The notes under the pieces: generated by a model | Database searches by the model: none | What the model was told of the DNA's origin: nothing | What the model saw: only the letters and a program-made list of their open reading frames with translations | Shown here: positions 1 to 7,530 of the stretch, in pieces | Layout of the letters: the number at the start of each line of letters is the position of its first letter | How positions within the stretch are numbered: position 1 is the first letter of the stretch | Made by a program: the position numbers and the translations under genes | Source of the DNA: Burkholderiales bacterium | Lineage (GTDB): Bacteria; Pseudomonadota; Gammaproteobacteria; Burkholderiales; Burkholderiaceae_D | DNA length: 36,778 bases | Direction: 5' to 3' | Assembly: GCA_016196925.1 (NCBI GenBank) | Contig: JACPWS010000028.1 | Location: forward strand, 1-36,778

Positions 1-1134
1 GATCAGGCCGTGTCGCACAAATGGTGCGCGCTGGTGCGACAGCAGCATGTTGGCGCTCAGGCTCAGCTCCGGCACGGCGCCGCGCCCGAGCCGTTCTTCC
101 GGCACCAGGCTTTGCCCCAGCTTGCGCCTGGCGTCCGGCCCCAGACCGGCGACCGGCCGGCCTTGCAGCATGATCATCTGTGGCGCGGCGCGCCGGTCTT
201 CGCCCGACAGCGCCGCCAGCAATTCTTGCTGGCCGTTGCCGGACACGCCGGCGATGCCGACGATCTCGCCGCTGAACAGTTCCAGATGGATGTCGTCCAG
301 CGCGGTGGCGAAGGCATGCGCCTTCGGCAGACTCAGGCCTTGCAATCGCAGGCGCGCCGCGCCGGGCGGCATCGCTGGTTGCGCTACTTGCTGCGGCAGG
401 GTTTGCGGCAAATCCGCGCCTAGCATCAGGCGCGCCAGGCTGGCGGCGCTTTCCTGCGCCGGGTCGCAGCGCCCGCTGACCTGGCCGGCGCGCAGCACGG
501 TGGCGGAGTGACACAGTGCGCGGATTTCATCGAGTTTGTGGCTGATGTACAGGATGCTGCAGCCTTCGGCCGCGATCTGGCGCAGGGTGAGGAACAGCTT
601 TTGCACCGCCTGCGGCGTCAGCACCGAAGTCGGCTCGTCCAGGATCAGCAATTGCGGTTTGCTCAGCAGGGCGCGCACGATTTCCACGCGCTGCCGTTCG
701 CCGACCGAGAGCGTATGCACATGGCGCTGCGGCTCCAGCTCCAGTCCGTAATCCTCGCCGGTTTTTCTGATTTGCGTGGCCAATACGCTCAGATCGGTGT
801 GCGGCGGCATGCCGAGCGCGATGTTTTCGGTGACGGTCAGGGTATCGAATAGCGAGAAATGCTGGAACACCATCGCGATGCCGAGCCGGCGCGCAGCGTG
901 CGGCGTGCGTATCTGCACGGGCTGGCCGTTCCAGCGCATTGTGCCGGCGTCCGGCTGCAGCGCGCCGTAGATGATTTTCATCAGGGTCGACTTGCCGGCG
1001 CCGTTTTCGCCGAGCACGGCATGGATTTCGCCCGGCGCCACCCTCAGGGCTATATTCTCGTTGGCGCGCACCGCCGGATAGCGCTTGCAGATACCGCTCA
1101 GTTGCAGTCGCGGCGGAGTGGGGATGACAGTCAC
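1..1134 (-). CDS. Nucleoside/sugar-type ABC transporter ATP-binding protein (3' end outside window)
   Basis: This is the cytoplasmic ATPase of an importer of the BMP/PnrA nucleoside or ribose class, with two fused nucleotide-binding domains. About 378 residues are visible and the frame stays open through base 1. Domain 1 has Walker A GENGAGKST (about 995-1020), signature LSVGERQR (about 690-715) and Walker B LLILDEPTS (about 635-660). Domain 2 begins with GIAGVSGNGQQELL in place of a canonical P-loop, as is usual for the second half of this class. The start is GTG at 1134, with AAAGG 5 nt upstream and an in-frame TGA just before it. It lies 47 bp downstream of the glycerate kinase and is probably co-transcribed. 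Purine import is inferred from the urate and adenine genes nearby; a sugar substrate is not excluded. The permeases would lie to the left. Confidence 0.88.
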   Translation of the reverse strand, partial: MTVIPTPPRLQLSGICKRYPAVRANENIALRVAPGEIHAVLGENGAGKSTLMKIIYGALQPDAGTMRWNGQPVQIRTPHAARRLGIAMVFQHFSLFDTLTVTENIALGMPPHTDLSVLATQIRKTGEDYGLELEPQRHVHTLSVGERQRVEIVRALLSKPQLLILDEPTSVLTPQAVQKLFLTLRQIAAEGCSILYISHKLDEIRALCHSATVLRAGQVSGRCDPAQESAASLARLMLGADLPQTLPQQVAQPAMPPGAARLRLQGLSLPKAHAFATALDDIHLELFSGEIVGIAGVSGNGQQELLAALSGEDRRAAPQMIMLQGRPVAGLGPDARRKLGQSLVPEERLGRGAVPELSLSANMLLSHQRAPFVRHGLI

Positions 1135-1181
1135 GCTGGCCTTTCAAGTTGGCTACTCGGGCGACATTATAAATGTCTTGC

Positions 1182-2450
1182 TCACAAAATCAGGATGGCG
1201 CGGAAATCGTTGACATTGGTGCGTGTCGGCCCGCTCACCAGTAAATCGCCCAGCGCGCAAAAAAAACCGTAACCGTCGTTGTCGTCCAGCATGCGTCCGG
1301 GGTGCAGGCCGAGTGCGGCGGCGCGGCTCGCGCTCTCCGGACTATATAGTGCACCGGCATTGTCCTCGCTGCCGTCGATGCCGTCGGTGTCGCAAGCCAG
1401 CGCATGGATGGCCGGGTGGCCGTCCAGCGCCAGCGCCAGGCTCAGCAGAAATTCGGCATTGCGCCCGCCGCGCCCGTTGCCGCGCACGGTGACCGTGGTT
1501 TCGCCGCCCGACAGCAAGAGGCAGGGTCGGCTGAACGGCTGGCCCCTGGCGGCGATCTGGCGCGCGATGGCGGCGTGCACCAGCGCCACGTCGCGCGCCT
1601 CACCCTCCATGCTATCCGACAAGATATGCGCCGCGACGCCGGCCGCGCGCGCCGCATACGCCGCCGCATCCAGCGCTTGCTGGGCGCTGGCGATGATCTG
1701 GTGTTGCTGGCGCGCGAAACGCGGGTCGCCCGGCTTGGGTGTTTCGCCTCTGCCCGATGCCAGATGCGCCTCGACTGCGGGCGGGATGGCGATCGCGTAT
1801 TTGCGCAGGATAGACAGCGCCTGCTCGCAAGTGCTGGCGTCCGGCAGGGTGGGGCCGCTGGCGATGACGGCGGGGTCGTCGCCAGGCACATCCGAGATCA
1901 GCAGGGTCAGCACGCGGGCCGGGGCGCAAGCCAGCCCCAGCCGCCCGCCCTTGATGGCGGACAGATGCTTGCGCACGCAATTCATTTCCGCGATGCTGGC
2001 GCCGCTTTTTAATAAGGCTTTATTGACGGACTGTTTCTGCTGCAGCGTGATGCCGTCCGCCGGCAAGGCCAGCAAGGCCGAGCCGCCGCCCGAGATCAGG
2101 CATAGCACCAGATCGTCGGCGCTCAAGCCCTGCACCAGCTGCAAAATCCTGTGCGCCGCTTCTTGCCCGGCCGCATCCGGCACCGGATGCGCGGCTTCCA
2201 CCACCTCGATCTGGCGGCAAGGCGCAGCGTGGCCGTAGCGCGTCACCACCAGCCCGGATAAGTGGCCTTGCCAGTGCTGCTCCAGCGTATGCGCCATGGC
2301 GGCGGCCGCCTTGCCGGCGCCTATCACCAGTGTGCGGCCATGGGCGGGCGGTTGCGGCAAAAACGCCGGCAGGCATTTTTCGGCGCTGACGGCGGCGACG
2401 GCGCTCTGGTACAGGCCGGTCAGGAAAGCGCGGGGCGAGTCTATGGTCAT
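1182..2450 (-). CDS. ttuD: Glycerate 2-kinase, MOFRL/TtuD family
   Basis: The 422-residue product matches the GckA/TtuD glycerate kinase family, which phosphorylates D-glycerate to 2-phosphoglycerate in the cytoplasm. Older annotations call these proteins hydroxypyruvate reductase. Visible family features are LVIGAGKAAAAMA near residue 40, SGGGSALLALP near 120 and DTDGIDGSEDNAGALY near 365. The length is normal and the gene looks intact. Start ATG 2450; no strong ribosome binding site is visible. In purine users this enzyme follows Gcl and GlxR, feeding allantoin-derived glyoxylate into glycolysis, which fits the urate island downstream, although Gcl and GlxR are not in the window. The gene precedes the ABC ATPase by 47 bp on the same strand. 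The symbol is less certain than the activity. Confidence 0.88.
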   Translation of the reverse strand: MTIDSPRAFLTGLYQSAVAAVSAEKCLPAFLPQPPAHGRTLVIGAGKAAAAMAHTLEQHWQGHLSGLVVTRYGHAAPCRQIEVVEAAHPVPDAAGQEAAHRILQLVQGLSADDLVLCLISGGGSALLALPADGITLQQKQSVNKALLKSGASIAEMNCVRKHLSAIKGGRLGLACAPARVLTLLISDVPGDDPAVIASGPTLPDASTCEQALSILRKYAIAIPPAVEAHLASGRGETPKPGDPRFARQQHQIIASAQQALDAAAYAARAAGVAAHILSDSMEGEARDVALVHAAIARQIAARGQPFSRPCLLLSGGETTVTVRGNGRGGRNAEFLLSLALALDGHPAIHALACDTDGIDGSEDNAGALYSPESASRAAALGLHPGRMLDDNDGYGFFCALGDLLVSGPTRTNVNDFRAILIL

Positions 2451-2503
2451 GGCGGCGCAGTAGTAAGATGGAGGTTAGTATGAACCTGAAAAAGACTGGA
2501 TTT

Positions 2504-2676
2504 GTCCACGAAAAACACGAAAAGCACGAAAAGAAAATCAACGTCTTTCGCTCCGTCATTCCCGCGCAAGCGGGAATCCAGTGTCGTGCTAGTTGAGACC
2601 AAGCCCCTGGATCCCCGCCTGCGCGGGGATGACAATGTAGTGGTTTTTTTTCGTGCCTTTCGTATTTTTCGTGGAC
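2504..2676. repeat. Nested palindromic MITE-like element, copy 1
   Basis: The outer arms are near-perfect inverted repeats: 2504-2537 begins GTCCACGAAAAACACGAAAA, and 2644-2676 is its reverse complement with few mismatches. Inside are two opposed copies of a GTCATTCCCGCG-type palindrome (2554-2580 and 2608-2633). The element fills most of the gap between ttuD and the beta-lactamase-like gene and has no credible ORF. The same outer and inner layout recurs at 9960-10127. Similar GTCATTCCCGC palindromes are known as abundant small repeats in betaproteobacteria. Mobility is inferred from the layout, not shown. Confidence 0.8.
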
Positions 2677-2702
2677 CAAGCTTTTCTTAAGACGACGTAA
2701 AA

Positions 2703-3896
2703 ATGATCATAAACCAAACCAGCTACGACTTCGGTGAAGTAAATTCAGCAATGCAGCGTTATGTGGACCGGCAGATACTGGCCGGGGTCTCGACGGCCGT
2801 GCTGGTCGGGCGCGAGCTGGTGCACCAGCAATGCAGCGGCTGGGCCGATATCGAAAACGCGATTCCGCTAAGAGAAGACCATTTGTTCCGGGTGTTTTCA
2901 AACACCAAGCTGATCACCTCGATCGCGGTGCTGATGCTGATGGAAGACGGCTTGCTGCAGCTGGACGACCCGCTTGAAAATTATTTGCCGCAACTGGGCA
3001 AACGCCATGTGCTGAAGCCGGATGCGCGCTATATCGGCGATACCGAACCGGCGCGCTCTTCCATCACGATCCGCCACTTGCTCACGCATAGCTCGGGCCT
3101 CAGCTATGGCTTCCTCGACCCCGGCAGCCTGTTGTACCAGGCGTATAACGAACGCAAGGTGATGAATGCGCAGGCCACGCTGGCCGAGCTGGTAGCCGTG
3201 CTGGCCGATCTGCCGCTGCGCTTTCATCCCGGCACGGCCTGGGAATATTCGATCGCCACCGATGTGCTGGCGCGCCTGGTGGAAGTGGTCGGCGGTCAGG
3301 ATTTCGACGTCTTTCTGGAACAACGCATCTTGCAACCGCTCGCCATGCTGGACACTTTTTTTACGGTGCCGGAAGCCAAACGCGACCGGCTGACCGCGTA
3401 TTACGTCGGCACCGATCCGGCCAACCTGTTGCAGCGCAGCCTGAAGCGCATCGATAAATCGCCGTATCCGGGCGCCTTCGTCACGCCGGTGGCGCGCAAG
3501 TCCGGTGGCGGCGGCTTGGTGTTCAGCCTGCCCGACATGCTGGCTTTGCTGCGCAGCCTGATGCCGGGCGGCGACACTATCTTGCGGCCGGATACGCTGG
3601 CGCTGATGATGCGCAACCAGCTGGCGCCCGGCTTGCATATCGGCTTTCCCGGCTTCGGCGCGGCGCCCGGCAAGGGCTACGGTCTGGGCGGGGCGGTCAC
3701 CGTGCAAGCCGGCCCGATGGACCCGCCCGGTTCGGCCGGCGAATTCGAGTGGGGCGGCATCGCCGGCACCCACTGGTGGATTTCGCCGCGGCATAACATC
3801 GCCGGGGTCTTGATGACGCAGCGCCAGATGAGTTTCTGGCATCCGTTTTCTTTCGAGTTCAAGCGGCTCGCGTACCGGGCGCTGGGCGCCAACTAA
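2703..3896 (+). CDS. Serine hydrolase, class C beta-lactamase/EstB-like family
   Basis: This 397-residue protein has the beta-lactamase-fold serine hydrolase motifs. S66-N-T-K69 (in FRVFSNTKLI) gives the nucleophile and general base, Y182-S-I is the Tyr motif, and GGIAGTHWW near the C-terminus replaces the KTG box. This combination resembles EstB-type esterases and other penicillin-binding-protein-like hydrolases more than true AmpC, so an esterase or amidase acting on small molecules is likelier than antibiotic resistance. No signal peptide is visible, so a cytoplasmic location is inferred. The ATG at 2703 has no good ribosome binding site. The gene begins just after MITE-like copy 1. Substrate unknown. 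Confidence 0.85.
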   Translation: MIINQTSYDFGEVNSAMQRYVDRQILAGVSTAVLVGRELVHQQCSGWADIENAIPLREDHLFRVFSNTKLITSIAVLMLMEDGLLQLDDPLENYLPQLGKRHVLKPDARYIGDTEPARSSITIRHLLTHSSGLSYGFLDPGSLLYQAYNERKVMNAQATLAELVAVLADLPLRFHPGTAWEYSIATDVLARLVEVVGGQDFDVFLEQRILQPLAMLDTFFTVPEAKRDRLTAYYVGTDPANLLQRSLKRIDKSPYPGAFVTPVARKSGGGGLVFSLPDMLALLRSLMPGGDTILRPDTLALMMRNQLAPGLHIGFPGFGAAPGKGYGLGGAVTVQAGPMDPPGSAGEFEWGGIAGTHWWISPRHNIAGVLMTQRQMSFWHPFSFEFKRLAYRALGAN

Positions 3897-3898
3897 AC

Positions 3899-3965
3899 CT
3901 AAGGAAACGCTGGAAGTCCAGGCGCGTCATTCCCGCGAAATCCGATTAAATCCGCGTTTCCCTAA
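3899..3965. repeat. Short inverted repeat related to the MITE-like elements
   Basis: The segment is bounded by CTAAGGAAACGC (3899-3910) and GCGTTTCCCTAA (3954-3965), which are inverted with 10 of 12 bases matching. Inside are GCGTCATTCCCGCG and GATTAAATCC. The string CTAAGGAAACGC plus GATTAAATC also occurs inside the second MITE-like element at about 9993-10014. This suggests a composite or deleted relative of that family. It separates two plus-strand genes. Confidence 0.6.
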
Positions 3966-3979
3966 TTCGGAGTATCACG

Positions 3980-5398
3980 ATGAAGCAAGAAAAGAATTTG
4001 GCTTGGCGCCGGATCGCGCTGGCGATTGCCGGCTTGTCTGCCGCCTGCAGCCATCTGGAAACGCGTCAGCCGCCGGCGCTGCAGGCGGCCTGGGTGGTGC
4101 TGGGCGAGCAGGGGCTGGCCGTGGCGCGCGTCATCACCAGCGACGCGCAATGTCCGGTGCTGCTGCAGGATGGCGCGGCGCAGACCATGCGGGTCAGGGC
4201 GGCGGCGGCCAGCGTGGCGCAGCGCAAGACTATCAGCAAGGCGCAGGATACTAAGCCTGCCGCGTTCCCGGTGCTGACTTGCGAGGCGGCGCTGGAGGCC
4301 GGCGCGCGCAGCGCCAGCGTGGGCGGGCGCGACTTGCCCTTGCCGAAACCGGCACCGCAAAAAATCGTCGTGATCGGCGACACCGGTTGCCGGCTGGCGG
4401 CGAAAGACAATTACTATCAATCCTGCAACGACAGCGAACTATGGGCGTTCCGCCGGATGGCCGAAACCGCCGCCGCTTTTAAACCCGATCTGGTCGTGCA
4501 TGTCGGCGATTACCACTACCGCGAAAACGCTTGCCCGCAAGGACATGCGGAATGCGCCGGCAGTCCCTGGGGTTATGGCTGGGATACCTGGCAAGCCGAT
4601 TTCTTTGCGCCGGCCGCGCCCTTGCTGGCGGCCGCACCGTGGGTGGTAGTGCGCGGCAATCACGAAACCTGCGAGCGCGCCGGCCAGGGCTGGTGGCGCT
4701 TCCTCGATCCGCGCCCCTTGCAGGCCGGGCGCGATTGCAATCTGGCCGACGACGATAGGCAAGGCGATTACAGCGCGCCGTACGCGGTGCCGCTAGCCCA
4801 GCCGGGCGCGCAGCAAGCGCAGCTGATCGTGTTCGACTCTGCCAAGGCGCCGAATCTGGCGCTGGACAAGAGCCACCCCGCTTACCGTGCATATCTGCAG
4901 CAAGTCCGGCGCGTCGATCAGCTGGCGGCCCAGGCTGGCGTCAATTTCTTCGTCAGCCACCACCCTGTGCTCGGGTTCGGCGTCGGGCGCAAGGATAGCG
5001 GCGAGCTGAAAATCTGGCCCGGCAACGGCGCCCTGCAAGACGTGCTGCAAGACGTCTACGGCAGCCGCCTGTTCCCGGCTTCCGTGCAAGCCGCGCTGGC
5101 CGGTCATGTGCACTTGTTCGAAGTCCTGAGCTTCGCCAGCGATCATCCGACCCAGTTCATCTCGGGCAACGGCGGTTCTTCGCTCGATGCGCCTTTGCCG
5201 CAGCCGCTGCCGGCCGGCAGCACGCCCTATCCGGCGGCGCAGCCGGCGTATTTCGGCAACAGCAACCGGGTCGGCTTCATGACTATCGAGCGCGAACCAG
5301 AAACATGGAAAATACTGGCCTGGGACAAGAACGGCAAACCGATCAGCGACTGCCGCCTGCAAAACCGACACGCCGTTTGCCATGCCGTGACGCCTTGA
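3980..5398 (+). CDS. Calcineurin-like metallophosphoesterase, exported
   Basis: The 472-residue protein carries the ordered metal-binding motifs of the metallophosphoesterase fold: GDTGC (Asp134), GDYHYREN (about 175), RGNHET (about 222), SHHP (about 325) and GHVH (about 375). The N-terminus has basic residues, a hydrophobic stretch and then AACS near residue 23. This resembles a lipoprotein signal, although Ser at -3 is not canonical, so either a lipoprotein or a cleaved periplasmic enzyme is possible. Two conserved metals would hydrolyse a phosphomonoester or diester; the substrate cannot be read from sequence. The ATG at 3980 follows GGAG with suitable spacing (TTCGGAGTATCACG). A hairpin with T-rich flanks follows the gene. 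Confidence 0.85.
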   Translation: MKQEKNLAWRRIALAIAGLSAACSHLETRQPPALQAAWVVLGEQGLAVARVITSDAQCPVLLQDGAAQTMRVRAAAASVAQRKTISKAQDTKPAAFPVLTCEAALEAGARSASVGGRDLPLPKPAPQKIVVIGDTGCRLAAKDNYYQSCNDSELWAFRRMAETAAAFKPDLVVHVGDYHYRENACPQGHAECAGSPWGYGWDTWQADFFAPAAPLLAAAPWVVVRGNHETCERAGQGWWRFLDPRPLQAGRDCNLADDDRQGDYSAPYAVPLAQPGAQQAQLIVFDSAKAPNLALDKSHPAYRAYLQQVRRVDQLAAQAGVNFFVSHHPVLGFGVGRKDSGELKIWPGNGALQDVLQDVYGSRLFPASVQAALAGHVHLFEVLSFASDHPTQFISGNGGSSLDAPLPQPLPAGSTPYPAAQPAYFGNSNRVGFMTIEREPETWKILAWDKNGKPISDCRLQNRHAVCHAVTP

Positions 5399-5416
5399 AC
5401 GAGGCAGTTTTTTTGT

Positions 5417-5457
5417 GGCAGGCACGCAACAATGCCTGCCGTTTTCCCTGGTTTTTT
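5417..5457 (+). terminator. Probable terminator after the metallophosphoesterase
   Basis: A perfect 8-bp stem, GGCAGGCA (5417-5424) and TGCCTGCC (5433-5440), is followed by GTTTTCCCTGG and then seven T residues. It lies 19 bases after the stop codon. The interrupted T tract makes it a moderate candidate. Confidence 0.5.
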
Positions 5458-5668
5458 TGCGATCTGTCGGCATTCCGCCACGGTCCCGGCAAAAAAACAA
5501 CAAAGCGACTGGCGCCGGCGCCGGCTTTGCCATAACGTGAAGTTACCAGTGCAGACACCATGTCGGCGCTAGTGTTACCCGGCAGATGCACGTATTTCCT
5601 AGAGGAAACAATCAAATTTTTGCAGGACCAGTGAAAGTTACAATGTGGAAATCTTTTAAGGAGACAGC

Positions 5669-6865
5669 ATGAAACTAAGAGCTTTGATCCCTATGCTGGC
5701 GATGCCGCTGGCAATTTCCAGCGCCTGGGCCGCCGACGACGGCCCCAGCATCACCATCAGCGGCTTCGGCACTGCGGCCGTGACCCACTCCAATTCCGAA
5801 GACGCCGATTTCATACGCCCGAATCAGGCGGCCGGTTCGCGCGACAATTACCGCACCGGGGTCGATTCCAATTTCGGCATCCAGGCCACCGCCAAGTTCA
5901 ACGACATGTTCTCGTTCACCGGCCAGGGCCTGGTGCGCAAGTACGTGACCGATAGCGTCGGCGCCGAACTGGCCTGGGCCTTCGCCAAGGTCAGGCTGTC
6001 CGACCACCTGAACCTGCGCGTCGGTCGTGTCGGTTTGCCGGTCTACATGATTTCCGATTACCGCAACGTCGGCTATGTCCAGAACATGATACGGCCGCCG
6101 GTCGAGATGTATTCGCAAGTGCCTATCGACAGCGTGGACGGCGTCGATGCCGTGTATCAGACCTCGTTCGGCGATACGGCCGTCACCGCCCAGCTCGCCT
6201 TCGGCAAGACCAAGACTGATAGCGCCGGCGGCTATACGGTAGATTTGAATCGCTTGTACAGCCTGAACCTGGTGGCGGAGATGGAACCGTTCACCTTCCG
6301 TTTCGGTCATGCCGGAACCCGGCTGAGCATAGACAATAACGCCAGCCTGAACGCGGTGGTCGGCGGCCTGAGCAAGTTCGGCTTCAAGTCGGCGGCCGAC
6401 AGCCTGGCGGTCAAGGATGCCAAGGGCACTTTCACTTCGCTCGGTTTCGGTCTCGATTGGAAAAATATCGTGGTGCAAGCCGAATACGGCAAGCGCAAGA
6501 CCGATAGCCTGACGGTGGCGGACACCACGTCCTGGTACACCATGGCCGGGTATCGCATCGGCAAATTCCTGCCGTATTACAACCACGCTTCGGTCAGGCA
6601 AAATAGCCCGCGTACGGTCGCCGGGGTGCCTACGACCGGCCCGTTCGCCGCATTGGGAATCGGCGCCAACGCCATCGCTTCTACGGCATCCATACAGACC
6701 AGCAACAGCCTGGGCGTGCGCTGGGATTTCTATAAGTCGGCCGCGCTGAAAGTGCAGATCGACAGGTTCTCGCCCGAGAATGGGTCCGGCACATTTGCGA
6801 ACGCCAAGCCGGGCTTCAAGGGACCGGTGACGGTATTCGCGGCCGGCATAGACTTTGTTTTCTGA
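5669..6865 (+). CDS. Outer-membrane porin-like beta-barrel protein
   Basis: The 398-residue product starts with a Sec signal peptide (MKLRALIPMLAMPLAISSAWA, cleavage after AWA). Alternating amphipathic strands follow, and the chain ends in phenylalanine (GIDFVF), as expected for a BAM-inserted barrel. It does not read like the short general porin at 19.4 kb; a specific or OprO-like porin is possible. The ATG at 5669 is preceded by AAGGAGACAGC, a strong ribosome binding site. It is directly followed by a small phosphate-binding-type periplasmic protein, and the two are probably one transcript ending at the 7311 hairpin. The substrate is unknown; phosphate or another oxyanion is suggested only by the neighbour. 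Confidence 0.75.
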   Translation: MKLRALIPMLAMPLAISSAWAADDGPSITISGFGTAAVTHSNSEDADFIRPNQAAGSRDNYRTGVDSNFGIQATAKFNDMFSFTGQGLVRKYVTDSVGAELAWAFAKVRLSDHLNLRVGRVGLPVYMISDYRNVGYVQNMIRPPVEMYSQVPIDSVDGVDAVYQTSFGDTAVTAQLAFGKTKTDSAGGYTVDLNRLYSLNLVAEMEPFTFRFGHAGTRLSIDNNASLNAVVGGLSKFGFKSAADSLAVKDAKGTFTSLGFGLDWKNIVVQAEYGKRKTDSLTVADTTSWYTMAGYRIGKFLPYYNHASVRQNSPRTVAGVPTTGPFAALGIGANAIASTASIQTSNSLGVRWDFYKSAALKVQIDRFSPENGSGTFANAKPGFKGPVTVFAAGIDFVF

Positions 6866-6875
6866 GGAGGCTGCG

Positions 6876-7289
6876 ATGAATAAACATCTTAAAAATCTGT
6901 TGCTGGCCGCCACACTGTCGGCCAGCGCCGCGCCTTTGCTGGCGGGCGATATCGCGATCATCGTCAATCCCAAGAATCCGGCCACCGCCATGACCAGCGC
7001 CCAGGCTTCTCAGTTTTTCCTAGGCAAGTCGGCCATGTTCACGCCGGTAGATCAGGCGGAAAGTGCGCCCATCCGCGCCGAGTTTTATAAAAAAGCGACC
7101 GACAAGGACTTGTCGGAAGTGAAAGCGATCTGGTCCAAGCTCGTGTTTACCGGCAAGGGCACGGCGCCGAAAGAACTGCATTCGAACGCCGACGTGAAAA
7201 AAGCGGTGGCGGCCGATCCCGGCGCCATCGGTTACATCGATAAATCGGCGGTCGACGCCACGGTCAAGGTGGTCACGACCCTGCAGTAA
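6876..7289 (+). CDS. Miniature phosphate-binding-type periplasmic protein
   Basis: This 137-residue exported protein has a signal peptide (MNKHLKNLLLAATLSASAAPLLA). A single short lobe resembling PstS-type solute-binding proteins follows, with AIIVNPKNPATAMTSAQASQFFLGK near the start and GAIGYIDKSAVD near the end. Classical PstS is over 300 residues, so this is a one-domain version rather than a full transporter component, and no ABC permease or ATPase is adjacent. The ATG at 6876 is chosen because GGAGG lies 5 nt upstream; an upstream ATG at 6855 would sit inside the porin gene. It starts 10 bp after the porin stop and probably works with it in ligand capture or sensing. Function inferred. 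Confidence 0.75.
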   Translation: MNKHLKNLLLAATLSASAAPLLAGDIAIIVNPKNPATAMTSAQASQFFLGKSAMFTPVDQAESAPIRAEFYKKATDKDLSEVKAIWSKLVFTGKGTAPKELHSNADVKKAVAADPGAIGYIDKSAVDATVKVVTTLQ

Positions 7290-7310
7290 GCCGACATAGG
7301 CTGAGCTGAG

Positions 7311-7346
7311 ACGGGAAAGCCGGAAAAGCTTTCCCGTTTTTTTTTT
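7311..7346 (+). terminator. Rho-independent terminator
   Basis: The stem is ACGGGAAAGC (7311-7320) and GCTTTCCCGT (7328-7337), with a 7-nt loop, followed by an unbroken T tract. It closes the porin/binding-protein transcript, so the chemoreceptor downstream probably has its own promoter somewhere in 7347-7530, where I saw no convincing sigma-70 or FliA box. Confidence 0.9.
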
Positions 7347-7530
7347 CTTAACGCCTTTTTCCTGGCGGCAAGCATGCCCGGCCGGCGTCAAACTTCTTTG
7401 ATTTTTAGCTGTTTTTGCTTTAAAACGTAAGAAGTCGCCGCATGCGTTAGCGTGATATGACAGCCGGCCACGATGCCGGCCTGACATCTGCGCAGCAATT
7501 TTATCGTCCAGCTTTCCCAGGAGGAATGCC

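Noticed and set aside
7347-7530. FliA (sigma-28) promoter for the chemoreceptor
   Set aside because: TTTAAAACG and GCCGCATG are present, but their spacing is too short for the sigma-28 consensus.
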